A DNA stretch of 48,115 nt from CAYMND01 sp964465065 (GTDB lineage: Bacteria > Acidobacteriota > Aminicenantia > UBA2199): contig CAYXHZ010000021.1 in assembly GCA_964465065.1 (NCBI GenBank), forward strand, positions 1-48,115, read 5' to 3'. The position numbers and the translations under genes were made by a program. Below, one piece after another: positions 25,046 to 32,428 of the stretch. The notes beneath the pieces were generated by a model that saw nothing but the letters and a program-made list of their open reading frames with translations, had not been told where the DNA came from and ran no database searches. Position 1 is the stretch's first letter; the number at the start of each line of letters is the position of its first letter.

Positions 25046-26538
25046 GGGCGGTCGGGCCTGGCCTGCGGCTGGTGCGCCGGGCGCAGCAGATCGTTGACGG
25101 TCTTGACCGGGCAGAAACTAGTCGGTTCCATTTCGACGAACAGGCTCAGCCAACCGGCCATGGCGCCGTTCCACAGCCCCGGATGCTCGAGCACGCGGAT
25201 CGTTTGCCCCTGGTGCGTTTTGGTGCTGACGAAATCGCTGTCCGGGTCGCTGAATTCCGTCAGTGGGTACGGCCGCTGCCGGGAATCGCGGATGCAGCAA
25301 ACCATGTCGACCGGGTTGAAGTGGGTGGCGGCGGCAAAAACGGCCGCCTGTTGCGGATCGCTGCGGTCGATCTGGGCCTGCTCGACGATCTGCAGACCGG
25401 GCTTTCCAGTCCGGTCCGCCACCCAGAACGGGCCGCCGCCGGGATCACCCTGGTTGGCCACCATGCCGCAGACCCGGACGGGACGGTCCACGAGCCGTCG
25501 CAGCCCGGTCGGATCGTCGCGGAGCAGAGCGTTCGTTCCGGCCGGCAGGAAACCCGGCCGGTGCCGGTTGAAGTCGTCGATCTCGTCGTGCAGGACGGCG
25601 GTCGGTATGCTGCCGGCGCAGGCCTGCAGGATCCGGTCGCGCAGTCTGACGGCCTGCCACAGCAGTCCGGCCATGGCCCGGCGTTCGTCCGGGCCGGAGT
25701 TGGGGTAGTCGGGATGAGGCACGTTGTCGATGTTTTTAATGAAGATGAAATCGGCCTCGATCCGGTTGAGGTTATCGAGAAGTGCGCCATGCCCGCCGGG
25801 CCGGAAAACGATTCGGCCGCGGCCGTCGCGCAGCAGACCGCCCGATTCGTCCAGGGCGACGGTGTCGCTGCCCGGCGATTGGCTGGACAGGGTATAGGGG
25901 ATGGGGACAGCCAGGTCGGCGGCGACCCCGGCCATGACCGACCTGAACGCCGCCTGTTGCTCCGGACCGATGGTCAGGTGCAGGCAGGCCTCGCTCGGCA
26001 AGTCGGAGTCGACCAGGCCGAGGAGTTCGGCAGCGTGTTCGTGCAGCGGAGTGCGCAGCTTTCCGTCGTGCAGGTGGAAAGGCAGCAGGGCCTTGGGCCG
26101 TCCGAGCAAATCGAGCTCGTCGAGCAGGAGTCGCAGCAGCTCGTGGCGGCTCATCCGCTCCGGCTGTTCGATGCCGCGGGCAAGCAGCAGCGGGACGAAC
26201 GGGAAACATGAAAACTCGGCAAAAAAACGTTCGCTCTCCGGGTTGTCTCCGCTCAGAAAGCTGAACATGCGGCTGGCGGCGCCCGAGGCGGGCACGAACT
26301 TGCAGATGCGGATTGCTCTTTGACTCATGCTCTCGCGGTAGTCTTCGCGCAGGACTGCTTTTTCCTCGGCCGTCAAACGCAGGATGCCGTGGTCGATTCT
26401 GGCCGGAGCGAGGAGGTGCAGGCTGCGGTTGGGTTGAGCCAGGCGGATCATCTGCCGTAAAACTTCTCGCTCTGTCTGGCCGTGTCGGGCCAGAGTCTCC
26501 AGATCGGCTGGGCTCAAGGTGCAGGGCGTAGCGTTCAT
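25042..26538 (-). CDS. DUF4301 family protein
   Basis: This 498-residue protein shows the DUF4301 pattern: KFVPASGAASRMF (about 80-92), KALLPFH, RPGGHGALLDNLNRI, FIFIKNIDNVPHPDY and ANQGDPGGGPFWV. These resemble the nucleotide- and sugar-binding loops of UDP-sugar pyrophosphorylases, but the family's reaction is unknown. Start: ATG at 26536-26538; no ribosome site is present and TAGAAT ends 7 nt upstream, so the mRNA may be leaderless. It is the first gene of a DUF4301-phosphatase-kinase run. Confidence 0.85.
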   Translation of the reverse strand: MNATPCTLSPADLETLARHGQTEREVLRQMIRLAQPNRSLHLLAPARIDHGILRLTAEEKAVLREDYRESMSQRAIRICKFVPASGAASRMFSFLSGDNPESERFFAEFSCFPFVPLLLARGIEQPERMSRHELLRLLLDELDLLGRPKALLPFHLHDGKLRTPLHEHAAELLGLVDSDLPSEACLHLTIGPEQQAAFRSVMAGVAADLAVPIPYTLSSQSPGSDTVALDESGGLLRDGRGRIVFRPGGHGALLDNLNRIEADFIFIKNIDNVPHPDYPNSGPDERRAMAGLLWQAVRLRDRILQACAGSIPTAVLHDEIDDFNRHRPGFLPAGTNALLRDDPTGLRRLVDRPVRVCGMVANQGDPGGGPFWVADRTGKPGLQIVEQAQIDRSDPQQAAVFAAATHFNPVDMVCCIRDSRQRPYPLTEFSDPDSDFVSTKTHQGQTIRVLEHPGLWNGAMAGWLSLFVEMEPTSFCPVKTVNDLLRPAHQPQARPDRP

Positions 26539-26544
26539 GCCCCT

Positions 26545-26573
26545 ATTCTACCAGATTCGGCGACCGAGATGTT
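26545..26573 (-). promoter_or_regulatory. possible promoter of the DUF4301 operon
   Basis: On the minus strand TAGAAT (26545-26550) ends 7 nt before the ATG at 26538. The -35 region at 26568-26573 (AACATC) is poor, so this call rests on the -10 and its position. Confidence 0.4.
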
Positions 26574-26603
26574 TTGCCGCGATGAAATGCTGTCCGCATT
26601 CGC

Positions 26604-26632
26604 TTGACAAATCAATAATTGTAAATTACAAT
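26604..26632 (+). promoter_or_regulatory. promoter with overlapping palindromic operator for marR-hgcAB
   Basis: TTGACA (26604-26609), 17-bp spacer and TACAAT (26627-26632). The perfect palindrome ATTGTAAATTACAAT (26618-26632) includes the whole -10 box, and its size fits MarR-family operators. The likely binder is the MarR protein encoded 30 bp downstream, giving autorepression that also controls hgcA and hgcB. Confidence 0.8.
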
Positions 26633-26661
26633 AGTTTTGCTATACAACAATAGGAGGCAGA

Positions 26662-27162
26662 TTGAACGAGACAGATATCCGAACCTTCCGCAGCCGTTTG
26701 CGTGAAATAGAACGATACGTAGCCGCCACATTGAAGGACCAGACCGTCTGTTGCGGGGTGACCATGGCTCAGTGTCATGTCCTGCTGGAGTTCGATCACA
26801 ATCCGGAGCTGACCAACGTCGAACTCTCCTCCCGCCTTGGACTCGACGCGTCGACCCTGAGCCGTACCGTCGACGGACTGGTCAGGTCGGGAATGATCGA
26901 CCGCGCCGAGAATCCGCAAAACCGGCGCAGCACCCGCTTGACTCTGACCGCGGAAGGTCAGCGCAGGCTGGACCGGATCAACCGCAGCTGCGACCTTTTC
27001 TACGGCGCGTTCTTTTCCCGCATTCCCAGTGAAAAACACGCATCGATAATGGAATCCATCGAACTGATCGCCCGCCTGTTCGCCTCCGTTCAGGTCACGG
27101 AATGTTCGACCGGGCAGAACTGCCAAGCCAATCCCAATCCAGAATCAGGAGATGCAGAATGA
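26662..27162 (+). CDS. cysteine-rich MarR-family regulator of hgcAB
   Basis: This 166-residue protein is a MarR winged-helix regulator: LTNVELSSRLGLDASTLSRT (about 50-69) is the recognition HTH and AENPQNRRSTRLTLTAEG (82-99) is the wing. It carries six cysteines: Cys30, Cys31 and Cys38 in VCCGVTMAQCH next to the dimer helices, Cys110, and Cys148 and Cys154 in the tail. Such clustering suggests sensing of a thiol-binding metal or metalloid. The start is TTG 26662 with AGGAGG 5 nt upstream; no ATG is possible nearer. Its stop overlaps the hgcA start by 4 nt (27159-27162), so the regulator and hgcA are translated together. Confidence 0.88.
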   Translation: MNETDIRTFRSRLREIERYVAATLKDQTVCCGVTMAQCHVLLEFDHNPELTNVELSSRLGLDASTLSRTVDGLVRSGMIDRAENPQNRRSTRLTLTAEGQRRLDRINRSCDLFYGAFFSRIPSEKHASIMESIELIARLFASVQVTECSTGQNCQANPNPESGDAE

Positions 27163-28226
27163 ACGCTCAACCCTGTTGCAACTGTGCCAGCCGGACCATA
27201 ACAGAACCGCGCATCCCGGACGCCCATTATATCGACGGCCGTTTCATGACGCCGGTCGCTGAGCTGCCGCGGATCAAAACCCGGCTCGGGATCAGGGATC
27301 GTCTGGGTGCCTGGGCGGTCCGCTGGGGCCTGGGCCGCGACCGGTACCGTGTCGTGCCCGGTCTCTATGTCGTCGGAGCTCCCGGTGCCAACGATCCGGT
27401 GCTGGTTACCGCCAATTACAAGTTGAGTTTCGATGCGCTGCGTTCACGGCTCGACGGACGCAATCACTGGCTGCTCGTTCTCGATACCCAGGGCATCAAC
27501 GTCTGGTGTGCGGCGGGGAAAGGCACCTTCTCCAGCGCTGAACTGGTGGACCGGATCCATAAAAGCGGCCTGACCAAGCTGAGCACCGGCAAATTACTGA
27601 TCCTGCCTCAGCTCGGCGCCCCGGGAGTCAGCGCACACCAGGTGAAGAGAAGCACCGGTTTCTCGGTGGTTTTCGGGCCGGTCAGAGCGCGTGATCTGCC
27701 TCGGTTTCTCGATTCCGGCCTGCAGGCCGATGCCGGAATGCGGCGAGTGACGTTCACTCTGAGCGAGAGACTGGCCGTGGTGCCTGTGGAAATCATGGGG
27801 CTGATGAAATACTACCTCCTGTATCTGCTCGGCGGACTGATCGTTTTGTCCCTTCTGGGAAAGCTCGTGCTCGGAGCCGTTCTGGTCATGGCCGTGCCGC
27901 CCTTGGGAGCATGGCTGAGCGGTGCCTTGCTGCTCCCGCTCCTGTTGCCGGCCATCCCCTTTCGTTCCTTCGCCCTCAAGGGCTGGCTGATCGGGATCGT
28001 CTGGGCTGTGGTCTGCAGCCTGCTGTTTCCCGCCCCGCTGCCGAACTGTTTGGGCAATCTCCTGCTCCTGCCCGCAATTACTGCATTCATTTCTCTGAAT
28101 TTCACCGGTTCCACCACCTTCACCAGTCAGAGCGGCGTGAACCGGGAGATCGCCGGATACGCCCGACCCATCGGCTTGAGTGCCCTTATGGGCCTGATCG
28201 TTTTCCTGGCCGGCATCTGGCTATGA
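27159..28226 (+). CDS. hgcA: mercury methylation corrinoid protein HgcA
   Basis: This 355-residue protein has the HgcA layout: an N-terminal corrinoid-binding domain like the C-terminal part of the CFeSP large subunit (about 60-190), then five membrane helices (about 225-355). The diagnostic cap-helix motif NVWCAAGKGTF is intact, with Cys117 as the expected lower-axial ligand of cobalt. HgcA moves a methyl group from its cobalamin to Hg(II), making methylmercury; it needs HgcB to reduce the cobalt. The N-terminus carries an extra Cys-rich stretch (CCNCAS, residues 6-11) that I do not recall from model HgcA proteins. Start: ATG 27159 after AGGAG, overlapping the MarR gene. hgcB follows 40 bp later. 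Confidence 0.95.
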   Translation: MNAQPCCNCASRTITEPRIPDAHYIDGRFMTPVAELPRIKTRLGIRDRLGAWAVRWGLGRDRYRVVPGLYVVGAPGANDPVLVTANYKLSFDALRSRLDGRNHWLLVLDTQGINVWCAAGKGTFSSAELVDRIHKSGLTKLSTGKLLILPQLGAPGVSAHQVKRSTGFSVVFGPVRARDLPRFLDSGLQADAGMRRVTFTLSERLAVVPVEIMGLMKYYLLYLLGGLIVLSLLGKLVLGAVLVMAVPPLGAWLSGALLLPLLLPAIPFRSFALKGWLIGIVWAVVCSLLFPAPLPNCLGNLLLLPAITAFISLNFTGSTTFTSQSGVNREIAGYARPIGLSALMGLIVFLAGIWL

Positions 28227-28266
28227 CACCGGTTATGGAAAGGATCGTTTCCTGGAGAATAAAACC

Positions 28267-28569
28267 ATGAAATATCTGAAAAATGTCAGCACCTTGTCTC
28301 TAGATGAAGAGAAGTGCCATGGCTGCGGACGCTGCCTGGAGGTGTGCCCTCACGGCGTATTCAGCCTGATGGACAACAGAGCGCAGATCACCGATCTCGA
28401 TGCCTGCATGGAATGCGGCGCCTGCCGTCAGAATTGTCCGTTCGGGGCCATCGCGGTCACATCCGGTGTCGGTTGCGCCTATGCCATCCTGTACGGCATG
28501 CTGCACGGCAGCGAGCCCAACTGCGGCTGCGCGGAGTCTGCGCAGAAAAAAACCGGCTGCTGCGGTTGA
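28267..28569 (+). CDS. hgcB: mercury methylation ferredoxin HgcB
   Basis: This 100-residue protein has two 4Fe-4S ferredoxin motifs: Cys17, 20, 23, 27 and Cys47, 50, 53, 57, the second in the HgcB-typical CMECGACRQNCPFGAI. A further conserved Cys70 (GVGCA) and the C-terminal pair Cys98-Cys99 (TGCCG) are the thiols thought to hold Hg(II) for transfer to HgcA. An additional CGC motif (86-88) lies near the tail. HgcB supplies low-potential electrons for return of cobalt to Co(I). Start: ATG 28267 after GGAG. Together with hgcA this is the minimal gene set for mercury methylation. Confidence 0.95.
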   Translation: MKYLKNVSTLSLDEEKCHGCGRCLEVCPHGVFSLMDNRAQITDLDACMECGACRQNCPFGAIAVTSGVGCAYAILYGMLHGSEPNCGCAESAQKKTGCCG

Positions 28570-28656
28570 AACGGCGACTAAAAAGCGGCGGGAAAACAGT
28601 TCCTGCCACATCGCATCTCAGGGCTGTGACAAACAGTCGCGACCTGCGCGGGTACC

Positions 28657-28685
28657 TTTACAGGAGAGGGAGGTTTTGTTATATT
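28657..28685 (+). promoter_or_regulatory. promoter of tupABC
   Basis: TTTACA (28657-28662), 17-bp spacer and TATATT (28680-28685), 43 bp before the tupA ATG. It separates the tungstate operon from hgcAB. Confidence 0.65.
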
Positions 28686-28727
28686 GATTTTACTTTTGTC
28701 CAGGCACAGACAGGGAAAGGAGGTGGC

Positions 28728-29546
28728 ATGAAACGGGTCAGCCGAATTGCGGTTTGGATCGCGATTTTTCTTTTGGTATCGGTGATCCCGGCCAAGGAGA
28801 ACCTGACGCTGGCTTCGACCACCTCGACCCTGGACTCCGGACTGTTCGACGCCCTGATTCCACCGTTCGAGAAGCTGTTCGACTGCAGCGTCAAGGTCAT
28901 CGCCGTCGGCACCGGCCAGGCCATCCGCCTGGGACGCGATGGCAACGCCGATGTGCTGCTGGTACATGACCGTTTGGCCGAAGAACAGTTCGTGGCCGAC
29001 GGTTTCGGCCTGCAGCGACTGCCGGTCATGCACAACGATTTCCTCATCGTCGGTCCCAGGACCAATCCGGCCGGTATCGGAGCTCCGGGCGAGACCGTGG
29101 CCGTGGCCCTGCAGAAGATCGCCGCCGGCCGCCACACGTTCGTCTCCCGCGGCGACGATTCGGGCACCCACAAGAAGGAATTGCGTCTCTGGCAGGAGAT
29201 TGGCGGCAAACCTTCCGGCACGTTCTACCTGGAAAGCGGCAGCGGCATGGAAGCGACGCTGCGTATCGCCAACGAGAAACTGGCCTACTGCCTGATCGAC
29301 CGCGGCACCTGGCTGGCCCATCGCCGCGAGGCGGAAGCTCTGGACGAACTGCTGAGCGGTGCCGCTGATCTGCTCAACCCGTACGCGGTCATCGTCGTCT
29401 CGCCGTTGAAGTTCAGCTGGGTCAAGCATGAGCTGGCCCAGAAATTCGCCGATTTTGTCCGCGGCCCCCAGGGGCAGGATATCATCCGCCGCTTCGGGAT
29501 CGACCGGTTCGGCTCGCCGCTGTTCTTTGCCGACGTGCTCCCCTGA
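28728..29546 (+). CDS. tupA: tungstate ABC transporter substrate-binding protein
   Basis: This 272-residue periplasmic protein has a signal peptide (RIAVWIAIFLLVSVIPA) and the TupA/WtpA-type oxyanion-binding N-terminus LASTTSTLDSGLFDALIPPF. Further family marks are GTGQAIRLGRDGNADVLLVH, FVSRGDDSGTHKKE and YLESGSGMEATL. It captures tungstate (WO4 2-) with very high affinity and passes it to TupB. Start: ATG 28728 after AAAGGAGG; the frame is open further upstream but that part overlaps the hgcB gene. Tungsten supply fits an anaerobe using aldehyde:ferredoxin oxidoreductases or formate dehydrogenases. Confidence 0.93.
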   Translation: MKRVSRIAVWIAIFLLVSVIPAKENLTLASTTSTLDSGLFDALIPPFEKLFDCSVKVIAVGTGQAIRLGRDGNADVLLVHDRLAEEQFVADGFGLQRLPVMHNDFLIVGPRTNPAGIGAPGETVAVALQKIAAGRHTFVSRGDDSGTHKKELRLWQEIGGKPSGTFYLESGSGMEATLRIANEKLAYCLIDRGTWLAHRREAEALDELLSGAADLLNPYAVIVVSPLKFSWVKHELAQKFADFVRGPQGQDIIRRFGIDRFGSPLFFADVLP

Positions 29547-29555
29547 CCGGCAGCA

Positions 29556-30242
29556 ATGGACTATCTCTGGACCGGTATCCGCGAGGCGCTGCGCTTGCTG
29601 ACGCCGCCGTCGGCAGAACTGGTGCAGATCATCACCCTCTCTCTGCTGGTTTCGGCAACGGCCACGCTGCTGGCCGGTCTGCTGGCCGCACCGCTGGGCA
29701 CCTGGCTCGCCCTGCACGAATTTTCCGGCAAGCGCCAGCTCATCACCCTGATGAACACGGCAATGGCCGTTCCGGCGGTTCTGATCGGTTTGCTGGTATA
29801 CATGACCTTCAGTCGTCAGGGAATTCTAGGCTTTCTCGGCCTGCTCTTCAGCCCCTGGGCGATGATCGCCGCCCAGACTCTGCTGGCCTTTCCCATCGTG
29901 GCCGTACTGACCCTGTCGGCTCTCCAGAACGCCGCCCGTGACAACAAGGACCTGGCCCTCTCCCTGGGCGCCTCGAGGCTGCAGCTGGCCCTGCTGGTCG
30001 TCCGTCAGGGGCGTTTCGCCTTCCTGACGGCGCTGATCGCCGCCTTCTCACGGGTCATCGGCGAGACCGGCATGACGCTGATGGTCGGTGGCAACATCAA
30101 AGGCCAGACCCGAGTCATGACCACGGCGATTTCCCTGGAAACGCTCAAGGGGAATTTTGAAATCGGTATCGCCCTGGGACTGGTGCTGCTGCTGGTGGCG
30201 TTGCTGGTCAATATGGCCATGCAACGCTTGCAGGGACGGTGA
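29556..30242 (+). CDS. tupB: tungstate ABC transporter permease
   Basis: This 228-residue inner-membrane protein has about five to six hydrophobic helices and the permease cytoplasmic loop (LSLGASRLQLALLVV, then VIGETGMTLMVGGNIKGQTR), which contacts the ATPase. The order and close spacing (9 bp after tupA, 4-nt overlap with tupC) mark it as the TupB channel. Confidence 0.92.
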   Translation: MDYLWTGIREALRLLTPPSAELVQIITLSLLVSATATLLAGLLAAPLGTWLALHEFSGKRQLITLMNTAMAVPAVLIGLLVYMTFSRQGILGFLGLLFSPWAMIAAQTLLAFPIVAVLTLSALQNAARDNKDLALSLGASRLQLALLVVRQGRFAFLTALIAAFSRVIGETGMTLMVGGNIKGQTRVMTTAISLETLKGNFEIGIALGLVLLLVALLVNMAMQRLQGR

Positions 30243-31318
30243 GCATGCAGCTTGCGGTTCGCGGACTGTACAAATCGTACGGCGGCCAGCCCGTTCTGAG
30301 CGATGTCAACCTCGACTTTCCACCCGGCAGCGTCAACATCCTGCTGGGACCCAACGGCACCGGCAAGACCACTCTGCTGCGGTTGTTGGATTTGCTCGAA
30401 CGTCCGGATCGGGGTCAGGTTCTCGTCGATGAGCGGCCGCTGGCCTACTGCCGGTTCTCCCAGCAGAAAGAGGCCCGGCTGCGTCTGGGCATGGTCTTCC
30501 AGTCGCCGATGCTGCTCGACGGCAGCGTGCGCTTCAATCTCGAATACGCCTTGAAACTGCGGGGTAGAGCGCTGGACGCGGCCCGGATTTTCGGGCTGCT
30601 GCAGCGGGTCGGCCTGGGCGGCAAGACGGAACAGCCGGCCCGCTCGCTGTCGGGCGGAGAGAAGCAGCGGCTGCAGCTGGCCCGGGTCATGCTGCTGGAC
30701 CCGGAGGTGTATCTGCTCGATGAGCCGACTTCCAGCCTGGATCCCCTCAGTGCCCGGGTGGTGGAGCGGATCGTCGGCGAAATCGCCGCCACCGGCCGGA
30801 CCGTCGTCTTGTCCACCCACAATCTGCTGATGGCCCGGTCCATCGGCCAGCGTTTCTTTTTCTTCAGCGGCGGCCGGCTGTTGCAGCAAGGGGATGGCGA
30901 CAGCCTTTTCTCCCGTCCGGTTTCCGTCGACATCGCCGAGTATTCCGCCGGCGGCAACGTGCTGGACGGTTGCCTGACCCACCACGAGCACGGCTGCCGG
31001 TTCCGAACCGGAGAACTGTGTCTGGAAGTGGTCAGCCCGCTGCCCGACGGACCGGCCGCGGCGCTGATCCGGCCGGAAGACCTGCTGCTCTCGCTGACGC
31101 CGCTGCAGTCCTCGGCGCGCAACTCTCTGGCGGCGACCGTGACCGGCTGCCGGGATCTGGGGATTGTTCAGGCGGTGACGGTGGCTGCCGCCGGGGTGGA
31201 CTTGACCGTTTTCCTGACCCGCGAGTCGCTTTCGAGCATGAACCTGAGAACGGGTCTGCCCGTATGGCTGACCTGCAAGGCCAGTGCCATTCACGTCATG
31301 AACGCCTACAGCGTATGA
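30239..31318 (+). CDS. tupC: tungstate ABC transporter ATP-binding protein
   Basis: This 359-residue ATPase has Walker A (GPNGTGKTT), Q loop (VFQSPML), signature LSGGEKQR, Walker B (VYLLDEPTS) and the switch His (STHN). The C-terminal ~130 residues look like a Mop/TOBE oxyanion-binding domain (NSLAATVTGCRDLGIVQAVT, then LTVFLTRESL), which in related transporters gives feedback inhibition by the anion. The start is drawn at GTG 30239, which overlaps the tupB stop as GTGA; ATG 30245 two codons later is an equal choice. The 3' end overlaps the convergent flavoprotein gene by 13 bp. Confidence 0.92.
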   Translation: MSMQLAVRGLYKSYGGQPVLSDVNLDFPPGSVNILLGPNGTGKTTLLRLLDLLERPDRGQVLVDERPLAYCRFSQQKEARLRLGMVFQSPMLLDGSVRFNLEYALKLRGRALDAARIFGLLQRVGLGGKTEQPARSLSGGEKQRLQLARVMLLDPEVYLLDEPTSSLDPLSARVVERIVGEIAATGRTVVLSTHNLLMARSIGQRFFFFSGGRLLQQGDGDSLFSRPVSVDIAEYSAGGNVLDGCLTHHEHGCRFRTGELCLEVVSPLPDGPAAALIRPEDLLLSLTPLQSSARNSLAATVTGCRDLGIVQAVTVAAAGVDLTVFLTRESLSSMNLRTGLPVWLTCKASAIHVMNAYSV

Positions 31319-32286
31319 CGGTTGGCGAAGGTTTTCATGAACTGGACACGTTCGTACAGGGACGGGTCATCCAGTTTCTTGTGGCTGAGCCGGCCGCGGA
31401 ATTCCTCGATGGTGTGGTAGCGGCGCCGTTTCATCCAGGCCAGCAGGTCTTCTTTCATGGTTCGGATGGCGCTGGGACCCTTTTCGTACAGAACCGAGGC
31501 CACGGCCACGGCCCGGGCACCGGCCAGCAGGTTTTTGATCATGGTCGCTCCGTCGTGGATGCCGGTGCTGGCGCAGATATCGCACTTGACTGTTCGGCTG
31601 AGCAGGGCCACCCAGCGCAGAATCATGGCGTTTTCCCCCGGGTTGCTGAACAGATGCGTCGTGGTCAGGGTCTCGTTTTCTATATCGATGTCGAGGTTCA
31701 CGAAGCGGTTGAACAGAACCAGACCCTGGATGTTTCGAGTCGAAAACTGGTACAGAGTATGAGCCAGGCCGGAAAAATAGCTGCTGACCTTGAGGGCGAT
31801 GGGCAGCTTGACGGTTTGGCGGATCTTGTCGATGATTTCGAAGTAGATGGCTTCGATGGCCGGTCCGTCCTGGCGGATGTTGCCGGGCAGGAGAAAAAGG
31901 TTGAGTTCCAGGGCATGGGCGCCGGCCTGTTCGATTTCACGGGCGAAATCGATCCATGCCGAGGCGCTCTGGCAGTTGATGCTGGCGATGACCGGGATGC
32001 TGAGCTCGGTGCGGCATTGGCGGATCAGATCGAGGTAGCGGGACAGGGTGTCCTGACGGATGTAGGCGCGCAGGTAGTCCATCTCTTCGGCGTGGGCGGA
32101 AACCGGTGCAGACAGGGCGTCGGCTTCGGCGAGGATCTGCTCTTCGAAGATCGATTTGAGGACGACGGCGCCGGCGCCGGCTTCGGCCAATCGGCTGATC
32201 TGGTCGAAACTCGACGATAGTCCGGAACTGGCGGCGATAATCGGTGTTTGTAGTGGGAGACCCATGTAGGTGCAGGACAGATCCAT
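31306..32286 (-). CDS. dihydroorotate dehydrogenase-like flavoprotein
   Basis: This 326-residue TIM-barrel protein resembles class 1 dihydroorotate dehydrogenase: TYMGLPLQTPIIAASSG at the N-terminus, VVLKSIFEEQI, IASINC, LELNLF, ALKVSSYF and the FMN-phosphate site DICASTGIHDGATMIKNLLA. The typical catalytic NCPN-type loop is replaced by NLFLLPGN, so the substrate may not be dihydroorotate. Proteins of this sort are often called DHOD-like and occur beside 2-oxoacid:ferredoxin oxidoreductases, which are not in this window. Start: ATG at 32284-32286 after GGAGG. Confidence 0.8.
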   Translation of the reverse strand: MDLSCTYMGLPLQTPIIAASSGLSSSFDQISRLAEAGAGAVVLKSIFEEQILAEADALSAPVSAHAEEMDYLRAYIRQDTLSRYLDLIRQCRTELSIPVIASINCQSASAWIDFAREIEQAGAHALELNLFLLPGNIRQDGPAIEAIYFEIIDKIRQTVKLPIALKVSSYFSGLAHTLYQFSTRNIQGLVLFNRFVNLDIDIENETLTTTHLFSNPGENAMILRWVALLSRTVKCDICASTGIHDGATMIKNLLAGARAVAVASVLYEKGPSAIRTMKEDLLAWMKRRRYHTIEEFRGRLSHKKLDDPSLYERVQFMKTFANRHTL

Positions 32287-32349
32287 ACTGGAAACCTCCT
32301 TGGCCGGATCGGCATGACCGCAGCCTGTTGCAGGGTTTCGAGATCGTTC

Positions 32350-32395
32350 TGATATTATAGTATATACTTTTATAGGTAAAAAAACGTATATTATG
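32350..32395. promoter_or_regulatory. AT-rich divergent promoter region
   Basis: A very AT-rich island between divergent genes. On the minus strand TTTTTA (32377-32382), 17 bp and a perfect TATAAT (32354-32359) face the flavoprotein gene. On the plus strand TATATT (32387-32392) could serve the peptidase, but no matching -35 is seen. Confidence 0.5.
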
Positions 32396-32428
32396 AAAAT
32401 GTTTGGCGACGATAGCCAAGGAGACGCG

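Noticed and set aside
28570..28727. Molybdenum/tungsten cofactor riboswitch before tupA
   Set aside because: I see no paired structure that fits; the stretch is better explained by the promoter and a ribosome site.
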